Assembly (NCBI GenBank): GCA_022419385.1 | Contig: JAJUBI010000004.1 | Location: forward strand, 2,523,286-2,587,285 | From: Paraconiothyrium sp. Pb-2020 | Taxonomy: Eukaryota > Ascomycota > Dothideomycetes > Pleosporales > Didymosphaeriaceae | DNA: 64,000 bases | Reading direction: 5' to 3' | Shown: piece after piece, positions 56,232 to 64,000 of the stretch | Layout: the number at the start of each line of letters is the position of its first letter | Position numbering within the stretch: position 1 is the first letter of the stretch | Notes under the pieces: model-generated | Told to the model about the DNA's origin: nothing | Database searches by the model: none | What the model saw: only the letters and a program-made list of their open reading frames with translations | Position numbers and translations under genes: made by a program

Positions 56232-56495
56232 GTGCTGGGGAGACGAGGAATGCAAGAGATGAGATTCACGGTATGGTTATGAGAAAGCGTTAACAATCAC
56301 ATATTGCAAGCAAACAACTTCTATCAGATACCGTGACCGTGTAGCATGCCCATTTCCAAAATCCGCCACCTATCCACCATCCGCCCAAGGCCCGCTTCCT
56401 GTTCTCAGCTCAAGATTAATATTCAATTAGTAGTCCATAATCAAACTTCTCATGCCCTACAAGGCTCTATCTTCCAATATCGCTCCTACGTCGAT

Positions 56496-58292
56496 CTACT
56501 CATCCTTCGACCTCAAAAATGTCATCGCATCGGCATCGCGGTCGAACACCTGATTGCCAACATCCTCCTTGCTAGCACCAGACGCAGGTCCATGATTGAT
56601 CTCTACCTCGTTGCACTGAGTGGGGGTGCTGTTGTTGCGGGTGACTTCCTCGCAGACTATCTTGTAGTTTGAGGGTTCGTCCTCGTCGCTGTCGCTGTCG
56701 CTGTCGCTATCCTCGTCGCTGCTGTCGCTGTAGCCGTCGTCGAAGCTACTGTCGTCGTCATCATCGTCGTCGTCGTCGTTGCTCTTGCTATCGTCATCAA
56801 AGTCTCCGACGATAGACCGCGTGGCTTCGACGTCATACGTGCTGTTTGCCTTCTCGGCACTGCTTTTCTTCATATCGGGCAAGGGTAAGCCTGCTAGCCA
56901 GAGAAGCACTGGGGTGAAGAACCCATCTTTCTTGTTCTCGAGCTCGGTTTCGCCCTTGGAGACAGCTCGCTGCGCGACAGTGCGGTGAGGAGGCTTGCCA
57001 ACTGTATCGGAATCTTGAGCGGCGGGCTTGCTGGCTGGCTCGCTGCAAGTGCCGAAGGCAGATTGGCAGCCTTCACCGCAGTGACCAGGCTCGCTTCCGC
57101 AGTGACCGTAAGTGCTGCAACAAGTGCCCTTCTCATTTCCATAGCAGGACCAGGCGATCTGTCCCTCCTTGGGACCACAGGTACCGTCAGTAGTGTTGAG
57201 AAGCTCGCCTTGCCATTGTTCAGCAGAGACGGAAGGTTGGGGTACGGGAGCCTCTGGAGCCGTAAACGTCTGCTCTGAAGCAGGCTTGGCTGAAGTTGCA
57301 AAAGTAGAAGGCTCAGGAGAGGCTGAAGGCTTGGACGCACTGGGCTTGTGAAACGGGCTGGGCCGATGAGTGGGAGCCGGCCCATGAGGACGCGATGGCT
57401 TGTGAACCTGCGAAACAGATGATTGCAGAGCGCTGTTCTGCTGACCCACTTGGAACTTGCTCTCCTTGTTGGCTTCCTCGGAGGCCTTCTTGGCTGCCTC
57501 TATGGCCGCCTTCTCGGCCGCCAGCTTCTCAGCCTTCAGGGCGGCCTCCTGAAACTTCTCGAACCCCTCCGAATCCTCCGACTCCTCCGACTCCTCGAAC
57601 TCCTTCGAACCTCCGGAGTGCTCTATCTTCTCGCTTTCAGGCTCGCTATGCTCGGGAATGTCGGTCGCGTGGGACTCAGAGCCGGTCTGCTGAGGCTTGA
57701 GGCCTCCGTAGCCGCCCTCAGGGCCAGAAGAGTTAGAGGGGTTTGCGTTGGACTCAGCGGGCTCTTCAGCGAACCCCCCAGTCGACTTGTGCGGCTCGAC
57801 CCAAACGGTACTCGTGATATGCTCCTGCGCCCAAGTGGTAGACGCCTCAGTAACGGTAGCCGCATAATGATTCGTCTCCTTGATGCTCCATTCTTGGATG
57901 AGCTCGGTTGTCCTGGTTGTTTCCTTGTGATGTGCTCGACCAACAATCGTAAAGGTTTTCGTCTCGGTGATTACAGTAGGTGCGACGACGATATCACCGA
58001 GCTCGTAGCCATTGCCGTAAGACTGGTCGTACAGCTCATCCAAGTACTCTGTGACGGTCGCAGTGACGGGCGGAGCGCCGATGTACTCTGTAATGGTGGC
58101 AGTGACGGGCGGAGCAAGCTTGTATTTCGTGTGATGAGCAGTGACGGTCTCGGTGACGGTCGCCGTCACGGGCGGTGCGTAGATGACTCCATCATAGATG
58201 GGGTCTTTGCCGCCGGTGCCGCTTGAGGAGGTGTGATCTGGAGCGGCCATTGCAGCCCCCGAGAGGAGCGTAATCAACACGGTGGAACGCAT
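56496..58292 (-). CDS. Secreted chitin-binding (hevein-like) protein with repeats and acidic tail
   Basis: Single exon, 598 residues from MRSTVLITLLSGAAMAAP, a signal peptide (the ORF extends to a GTG only). Residues 39-82 hold three copies of A-P-P-V-T-A-T-V/I-T-E. A Ser/Thr-rich part with more T-x-T-E motifs, an Ala/Lys/Glu helix (AALKAEKLAAEKAAIEAAKK) and a Pro/Ser-rich linker follow. At about residues 375-425 is a type 1 chitin-binding domain: DGTCGPKEG, SCYGNEKGTCCS, YGHCGSEPGHCG and CQSAFGTC, with the eight-cysteine pattern. A weakly hydrophobic FFTPVLLWLAGLPL and a long Asp/Ser tail end the protein. Likely a cell-wall or secreted protein that binds chitin. Confidence 0.82.
   Translation of the reverse strand: MRSTVLITLLSGAAMAAPDHTSSSGTGGKDPIYDGVIYAPPVTATVTETVTAHHTKYKLAPPVTATITEYIGAPPVTATVTEYLDELYDQSYGNGYELGDIVVAPTVITETKTFTIVGRAHHKETTRTTELIQEWSIKETNHYAATVTEASTTWAQEHITSTVWVEPHKSTGGFAEEPAESNANPSNSSGPEGGYGGLKPQQTGSESHATDIPEHSEPESEKIEHSGGSKEFEESEESEDSEGFEKFQEAALKAEKLAAEKAAIEAAKKASEEANKESKFQVGQQNSALQSSVSQVHKPSRPHGPAPTHRPSPFHKPSASKPSASPEPSTFATSAKPASEQTFTAPEAPVPQPSVSAEQWQGELLNTTDGTCGPKEGQIAWSCYGNEKGTCCSTYGHCGSEPGHCGEGCQSAFGTCSEPASKPAAQDSDTVGKPPHRTVAQRAVSKGETELENKKDGFFTPVLLWLAGLPLPDMKKSSAEKANSTYDVEATRSIVGDFDDDSKSNDDDDDDDDDSSFDDGYSDSSDEDSDSDSDSDEDEPSNYKIVCEEVTRNNSTPTQCNEVEINHGPASGASKEDVGNQVFDRDADAMTFLRSKDE
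56680..56801 (+). repeat. Asp/Ser-coding simple repeat
   Basis: GTCGCT hexamers and TCG/TCA trinucleotides, interrupted a few times. They encode the acidic Asp/Ser tail of the chitin-binding protein on the minus strand. Length is likely to vary between strains. Confidence 0.65.
58046..58178 (-). repeat. Three A-P-P-V-T-A-T-x-T-E coding repeats
   Basis: Near-identical 10-residue units at residues 39, 60 and 73 of the chitin-binding protein, with matching DNA (GGCGGAGC...GTGACGG on the plus strand). A recent internal duplication. Confidence 0.65.
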
Positions 58293-58582
58293 TCTATTTC
58301 TGGTTGACTGCTTTTTCACGAAGTGCTGTTGATGTGTGAAGTCAGGTTACGGTAGGGACTACGGCATGAGAGGCAAAGTTACTACTCTATGTGCAATATT
58401 TGAGACTTTTGCGTGGGTTATTCTTGTGGAAGCGAGCCGGCCATAGAGTATAGGTTGGGACGGGTTGGGATTCGGTAGTCTGGTACACCCATTGAAATGA
58501 AACTCGGTTGGCAACTGTTGAACCCATGCTACTCTATTAAATGCAAGGAAAGAAATTGCGACCAAATCTGTCCTCCTGCATA

Positions 58583-60753
58583 CTACAGCCGTGCCGTCCA
58601 ATTGAAGCTACCCATTCTTTGATGACTCGCAGCCCCGGCTTCGCCTCTCGCGAACGCATTGGCTTTCTCGTGTTCGACTAGCTTCAGTGGCCTATAACTA
58701 GCATCCCACATCTGTTCACGGATCCACTCCTCAAGCTCTGCATCGTCCGTAGGAATGCCCGTTTCTTGAGCCAAGTCTTCCTTGACGGCTTGTTGGATCA
58801 CGTTCTTTGCGATGTGAACGCTGATGTCCCGCACATCAGTCACATCAGGTAGCAAACCAGAACCAGTGCCGTTAGAAAGGGGAGCTTTGTCAGCCAAAGC
58901 TCTGACCGCGGCGACTATGAGCGAAGGGGGGAGTAACTTGGTACGGCTCAGCACCGCGCCAAGACCTATGCCAGGAAATGTAGTGGAGTTGTTGCACTCA
59001 GCTGGGAGAAGTTAGTAAGCCCTTTGGCAGAGGACAATTACTCACAAATATCGTATTCTTTGCCGTTGTGCTTGACGGGAGGAAAAGGCGAGCCAGTAGC
59101 CACAAGGGCCTTGCCATCGGTCCAGTCGTACAGGTCCTGTGGCTTGGCCTCGTGCAGACGGGTGGGGTTGGATAAGGGAAAGATAATGGGTCGCTCCACG
59201 TGCTTCGTCATTTCCTGTACGATCTCTTTTGTGAAAGCTCCAGGTTTCGTTGACGTGCCAATCAACACATGAGGTTTGACTTCTTTGATCACTGAATGTA
59301 GATCTCCATGGTCTTTTTTGTCCCAGTCGCCATCTTCGCGGGCATATGGAATTTGGGCCGGGGTAAGCTCATCCTTTTTGGATTTCAACAACAGCCCTGG
59401 CTTGTCGAAACACCTGCGAAGGTCAGCTTCGTGAGCATGGCTGTGCTCTGTCATTACATACCATATTTGCTGGCCTGCTTCTTCTTTTGACTTGCCAGTC
59501 TCTTGCGCAATTGCATCTGAAACTTGGTCTGCAATGCCGGTACCAGCCGTCCCTGAGCCGAACATGAGGAACCTCGCGTCTGCCCACTCAACCTTGGCCT
59601 CTTTGAACGCAGCCATGATCGCCGCGAGCGTAACAGCACCCGTGCCTTGCACATCATCGTTGAAGCAAGCCATTTTGGGTGTGTATTTGTCCAAGATGCG
59701 CCTCGCGTTGTTTAAGCCGAAGTCTTCAAAGTGAATGTAGGCCTTAGGGTATCGCTTTCTGCAGGCTTGCACGAACTTGTCCACGAACTCGTCGTACTTC
59801 TCACCGCGAGCGCGCTTTTGTCGCAACCCAAGGTACAGGTCGTCGTTGAGAAGCTCCTCGTTCTGCCACATGTCAGGTCGCTGTTGAGCTCAGGCACAAA
59901 TACTCACATTGGTACCGCAGTCCAGAACAACTGGGAGCGTACGAGCCGGATGAATGCCTGCACACAACGTGTAGATGGCAAGCTTCGCGACGCTGATAAG
60001 GATGGCACCTACACCTTGATCGCCGATGCCGAGGATCTGCTCTCCGTCACTGACCACAATCAGATCGACGTCGTCTTTCCCACCGAATTGGTCGATGTCA
60101 TCATCTATGCGGTCCATATGTTCGATGTCGAGATAACATCCTTCAGGTTTTCGGAACAGCCTGGAATAGTTCGCAATAGCATCGCCTTCAGTGGGGGTAT
60201 AGATAATGGAGAACATTTCCTTCAAGTGGTCTAGAATCAACTGCAGAATCTAGTCAGCTGACCGGATACGTGTAAAGGTCGTAGAAGTAAGTACCCTATA
60301 ATACAATACTTCATTTTGCTCCTTCATGCTTGTCATGAAAGTGTTCTTCGCTAGATCATCTTGTCGTGATTGATACTGTGCGTAAGCTCTTCGGACCTGT
60401 TCCTCAAGGGTCTGCACGTTTGATGGAAGAAGCCCGTGAAGTTTGAAGGTGTCTCGCTCTTCCTCTGTGAAAGCCGAGCCCTTGTTGAAGTAGGGAGTGC
60501 GGAGCAGAGCATTACCCTGCAAGAATTCATCAGCCTAGATACTAGACATTTCCTTCTGTTTCCGTACAGTCAAAGCTGTCTCCTGCGGTCCAGATGTCGA
60601 CAAGGGTAAATGTCCAAACTTGGGATTCTTCTTCTCGTGTGCGGAAGACATGATCGCTCTGACGCGGGGTACAGACGTGCGATGCAAAGGAAGTGATGGT
60701 CGATATAGAACTCTCAGCGAAATCCAACCCTGTTTATGGAGCATAATATGCAT
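58583..60753 (-). CDS. mae1: Malic enzyme, probably mitochondrial
   Basis: Five exons (60753-60568, 60516-60295, 60240-59908, 59862-59046, 59001-58583) give 658 residues. The leader MLHKQGWISLRVLYRPSLPL is Arg-rich, lacks acids, and fits a mitochondrial presequence; an internal Met (60651, MSSAHEKK) could give a cytosolic form. The core has ETALTGNALLRTPYFNKGSA, IYTPTEGDA, VSDGEQILGIGDQGVGAI (the malate/metal region), CFNDDVQGTGAVTLA, the NAD(P)-binding FGSGTAGTGIA and VLIGTSTKPGAFT. It converts malate to pyruvate and CO2 while reducing NAD or NADP. Yeast Mae1 is the mitochondrial relative. Intron 1 (GTACGG...TTGCAG) is set by the conserved TALTGNALL junction. Confidence 0.9.
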
Positions 60754-61112
60754 AGATTTTCCTCACGAACTATTCGTCATCTTTGTTCGGCGAGTTACGA
60801 CTGCAGGATCGCAGACGACGCGTCTGCCAGTCACTCCAGTGTTCTGCGGCATGGTGACGTAGCGAGTCTCTTATCGATAACAAGCTCCACCTTCCGCCAG
60901 TTTTACCACACCTTGGACCATACTTCTGGCGGCCTTGCACACGCCTGTAGAGGGTTTCGTCAGGTTCTAGGTGATGAATTTGAGGTGATAACGCCAAGAT
61001 GTGGAAGTGTACGGAAGAGCCGCGCTTGCTGCCAGGGTTGGCCCGAGACAGGGTCGATGGGATATTTGACCATTGCTCCACTACACCACTTCGCGTTTTA
61101 ACAGAACACAAA
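60754..61112. other. Intergenic between minus-strand genes
   Basis: 359 bases: malic-enzyme promoter and the 3' flank of the next gene. No clear TATA box. Confidence 0.4.
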
Positions 61113-63065
61113 TTACACTTCAGAGAGTACTTCAGGAAATAGACCAATACCGTCTCTTGCGATTGCCCCTTTCTTTCGTGTTTCAAGTGAGTCTTGCATT
61201 TCTTTCCATGCCTCGTCCAAAGCTTCGCGCACTTCCTCGTCGTATGTAGGCCAATGGGTCGGTATGTTGGCTTGAGAGCCGAAGAATTCCCGGGCAACCG
61301 GCTCCTCCAAAATCACTCTTCTTAAGCGATATTCCTCTGGTGTCTCCGCTTGTCCAAGCTTGTCCAATGCCAGCATGGTATAATTCTGCAGTTTCTTTTG
61401 CAGTTGATCACTCCTTTCGAGATAACGCCTAATAGGATGTACGTCGACTCGATCGTTAAGGCGCCGTGTCAAATAGTCTTCCACGTCATCCTGATCCCAA
61501 TCCATGTCCACAACAGCATATTTCAGAACACCTTGAGAGACCGATCGAACAGCCATTTCGTAATGTCTCACGTCGTTGCCACGGTAGATCGCGCGAGAGG
61601 ACACGGAGAGTCTGAAGGTCATGTGCTCGACGTTTGTGAAGGGCGAATATTCCGGGATTCCCTCAAAGCCTTGCATGTCCAATGATAATTTCCAAGTCTT
61701 CCCATCGCCAATACGACGAGGCAAAGCCAATGCGGCTTCAACGCTCTCCACTAAGCTAGTACTGATGAATTTATATCCGTGCATTGTATAATCCCGTTTG
61801 CCCTCGAGGTACGGACCGGAATGTAATATATACGCTTCCTTCCTTTTGTAAGTCACGTGAGGATACAACATGTACGCCTTTTCGTGTGTAATGAACATGC
61901 AATCCAAAGTTGTGGTTGCAAACTGGAGGTGAGTAAGGACTGGTGTGGGCTTGCTCGCTCGGATATTAATTCGGAGCTCGCCGTACTTCGCGTGATGTTT
62001 GCTGTATACAATTTCCCAATGCAACTCAAAGTCTCCAAGATCTTCCTCGAAATTATCCTCTCTCTGAGTGTACCCCTCGCCTACGAGGAATGCATGCGCC
62101 CGAGCCCGCATCTGGCCCTTGTCCAGCAGAGCAAGGTCCAAATTTGTCGGCACTGGGCCACTTCGGTTGAAGAATTCTGCAACAAAACCACCAGTAATTA
62201 TGCCTTGCCAACGGGCCAAAAACATGCGGAAGGCAACAGTATCGTTGAAGAAATGGCCTAGTCTCGCGTTGATGTTATAGTTGGTATTTCGGAGAGTGCT
62301 TCTCATGTCGCGAAAACCACTCGAAGTACGACTTAATGCGCTGATCTCAATAGGTCCGAGGTTCCTCAATATCTCTTCTTGGATAGTAGCAAGACCCGAG
62401 CCTAGAAGTTGTGGGAGATTCAAAGGTCTCATTGGTTGACCTGGGTCTGAGCACAGGATATGAACAACGCCGTTTGCGAGATTCCGTCCTGGTGGTCTTC
62501 GCCTCTTAAGAACTTGATAATTCATGTTGAGTTTCCATCCTGGCCATGTGCTGGGAGCTCCTTCGAACAAGAATCCTGGGCCATGTTCGACTTCCGCGGA
62601 CCTCGCCGCCTCGTTTTCCTGAGCTTCGTCGAGGTGCGGTTCTTGCCCCTCGACAACTCCTGGAGATTGCTCTCCCTGCTCTAATGGCTCTTGTTCGTTT
62701 TGATGTGCCTCATCTTCAGGTCTTCCCAGTGAGGGTGGCACTCCATCTGCATTCGATGAATTGCCATCATCTCTTTCTGGTCTCTTGCGCTTCCTTCTCG
62801 GATTTTCAAGATCGGGGACTTCTACCACTTGCCATGCTACATTTGGTACACCCGCGGGTTGCTGTTCTGGCTCTGCTTCGCCGTCTTCGGGCACAGCGTT
62901 ATGGTTGCCCTTATTACGCTTTCTCTTACGATTTGCCCGCTTTCCAGATGCAGAGATAGCAGGCACTGGTGGAACTGGAATATGAGGAGCAGGAGCAGGA
63001 GCAACCGCAGCCGCAGCCGCCATCCTCTCTTCCCTCTCCCTCTTTTGGGCGCGTGTTTCGGGCAT
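61113..63065 (-). CDS. Unrecognised large protein, possible F-box and nucleotidyltransferase-like part
   Basis: Single exon, 650 residues, ATG at 63065. The first 155 residues are low-complexity, with basic clusters KRANRKRKRNKGN and PRRKRKRPERDD that could be nuclear signals, and Glu/Gln-rich stretches. LGPIEISALSRTSSGFRDM resembles the start of an F-box-type helical domain. Then WQGIITGGFVAEFF and PTNLDLALL suggest the G-G...D-h-D layout of the polymerase-beta-type nucleotidyltransferase fold, degenerate because the second Asp pair is changed. The C-terminal half is predicted alpha/beta plus a helix-rich end. I do not assign a function. Such proteins are common in Pezizomycotina gene expansions. 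Confidence 0.65.
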   Translation of the reverse strand: MPETRAQKREREERMAAAAAVAPAPAPHIPVPPVPAISASGKRANRKRKRNKGNHNAVPEDGEAEPEQQPAGVPNVAWQVVEVPDLENPRRKRKRPERDDGNSSNADGVPPSLGRPEDEAHQNEQEPLEQGEQSPGVVEGQEPHLDEAQENEAARSAEVEHGPGFLFEGAPSTWPGWKLNMNYQVLKRRRPPGRNLANGVVHILCSDPGQPMRPLNLPQLLGSGLATIQEEILRNLGPIEISALSRTSSGFRDMRSTLRNTNYNINARLGHFFNDTVAFRMFLARWQGIITGGFVAEFFNRSGPVPTNLDLALLDKGQMRARAHAFLVGEGYTQREDNFEEDLGDFELHWEIVYSKHHAKYGELRINIRASKPTPVLTHLQFATTTLDCMFITHEKAYMLYPHVTYKRKEAYILHSGPYLEGKRDYTMHGYKFISTSLVESVEAALALPRRIGDGKTWKLSLDMQGFEGIPEYSPFTNVEHMTFRLSVSSRAIYRGNDVRHYEMAVRSVSQGVLKYAVVDMDWDQDDVEDYLTRRLNDRVDVHPIRRYLERSDQLQKKLQNYTMLALDKLGQAETPEEYRLRRVILEEPVAREFFGSQANIPTHWPTYDEEVREALDEAWKEMQDSLETRKKGAIARDGIGLFPEVLSEV

Positions 63066-64000
63066 CTCAGACAGATCAGTATGGAAGCGGATTCAGGTAA
63101 TTATCCAAGTGAGTCAGGAGAGAAGGGAGCCGTCTGTCATTTGGAGAAGCTAGACTCGTGCACCTATCCTTGAACAAAGACCATCTGAACAAAGCCACTA
63201 CTCGCCTAATTGGGTAACAGCAAACATGGAGGAGAGTAGATCCTTTGAGAACCCCGAAGTCCCACCAGACGGGAATCTCGTTCGACATCTGCGATTACGT
63301 TGCACTGGACAAAGAACGACCTCGGGAGTCGCCAATGACGTGACCCCCTGTTATGGGGACAGTTCCATGAGAGCAAGAACGATAAGGTGTCTCGTGGCGC
63401 TTGACAGATTTAAAGGTAGGAAGCTGCTAATGAGTTTATTGTTAGAAGGGCTTCGTTGTAATAGATAGAATGTAGTCTTTCCCCAAGAGCAAAAAGCCCA
63501 CAGTTCCGTCAGTGACCGGGAGAATCCTATGTTCGGTATTGAGAATTACCATACAGAACCATTGCATGCTGGGCTTCTTGAGCACAACAGTAAAGGGCGG
63601 CCCCTTCATACCCAACAGAGCCAGCAAGCTGAGATGTCACTCAAGTATCGTATGAATTGGGTCTGTTCACATCACATCTCGACCATGAGAGCCCCGCGCT
63701 CCCCCGACACAAAGACCGTAAAAACCGTGCAAATGGAACACTTCCACTTGTTCTCCGACGAACATTGTGCGATAGCAGGATACTCCATTGCTCCATGCTG
63801 CAGACAGGGATTAGACAGGGATAATGTGATTAGAGTTGTGTGACATGATCTAACGAGTTCGGGAATAGTGCGAAGGATCGAGTTGGTGGCACCACGCCCA
63901 GAGCTTGCGTGCCACCTCAGCATAGTATGTGTAGCATATGGACTGTGTAGTATAGCTATGAGAGTCAAAGGTCCACAATGCGTAAGAGTCTTGGACTGAG
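63066..64000. other. Upstream flank and window end, nothing recognised
   Basis: It should contain the promoter of the large minus-strand gene. ORFs at 63.2-63.85 kb have no recognisable motif and overlap others on the opposite strand. No RNA gene seen. Confidence 0.4.

Noticed and set aside
57423..58226. 267-codon plus-strand Leu/Arg-rich ORF
   Set aside because: Antisense shadow of the chitin-binding protein gene.

Overview
The window is nuclear DNA from a filamentous ascomycete (Pezizomycotina). I infer a Dothideomycete-like plant- or surface-associated fungus, but the class is not proven. Evidence: most genes are split by short introns (about 45-120 nt) with GTRNGY donors, NAG acceptors and CTAAC/CTRAY-like branch sites; the proteins are typical fungal ones (Sho1, Nbp2, Ssu72, a Zn2Cys6 regulator, Mup1- and Fcy-type permeases, an NPP1 protein, a hevein-type chitin-binding protein). 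I saw no tRNA, rRNA, CRISPR array or intact transposon. Exon models were built by hand and checked for reading phase. Several naive ORF starts are TTG or GTG, so I used the first sensible ATG.

Layout. 0-14 kb: the 3' end of SHO1, then five minus-strand genes: a secreted S10 carboxypeptidase, a secreted peptidoglycan-hydrolase-like protein, a Mup1-type methionine permease, a secreted alpha/beta hydrolase and a secreted intradiol dioxygenase. 14-19.5 kb: a gene-poor stretch that includes at least three diverged copies of a promoter-proximal unit (17.0-18.8 kb). 19.5-31 kb: mostly housekeeping genes: NBP2 and SSU72 (divergent), a CorA-like protein, a small coiled-coil protein, the beta subunit of methylcrotonoyl-CoA carboxylase and a macro-domain-like protein. 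30.7-42.4 kb: an accessory metabolic block: a GH5 pseudogene with an in-frame TGA and a frameshift, an SDR, an EthD protein, a frameshifted SDR, an AtuA-family protein, a Zn2Cys6/fungal_trans regulator and a medium-chain reductase. 43-48.5 kb: an NCS1 permease, a Ser/Thr-rich anchored surface protein and an F-box fragment. 48.9-56.2 kb: five plus-strand genes (DUF1593 nucleoside-hydrolase-like protein, metallophosphoesterase, unknown protein, NPP1-like protein, coiled-coil PPxY protein). 56.5-63 kb: a chitin-binding secreted protein, a mitochondrial malic enzyme and a large unrecognised protein.

How the genes may work together. Sho1 and Nbp2 are both SH3 adaptors of the HOG osmostress pathway. 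The carboxylase, AtuA protein and SDRs at 27-38 kb recall the bacterial atu (acyclic terpene/leucine-isovalerate) gene set, although the biotin-carrying subunit, acyl-CoA dehydrogenase and hydratase are absent here. The regulator beside AtuA is a plausible local controller. The many secreted enzymes and surface proteins suggest a fungus that feeds on, or interacts with, plant and microbial cell walls.
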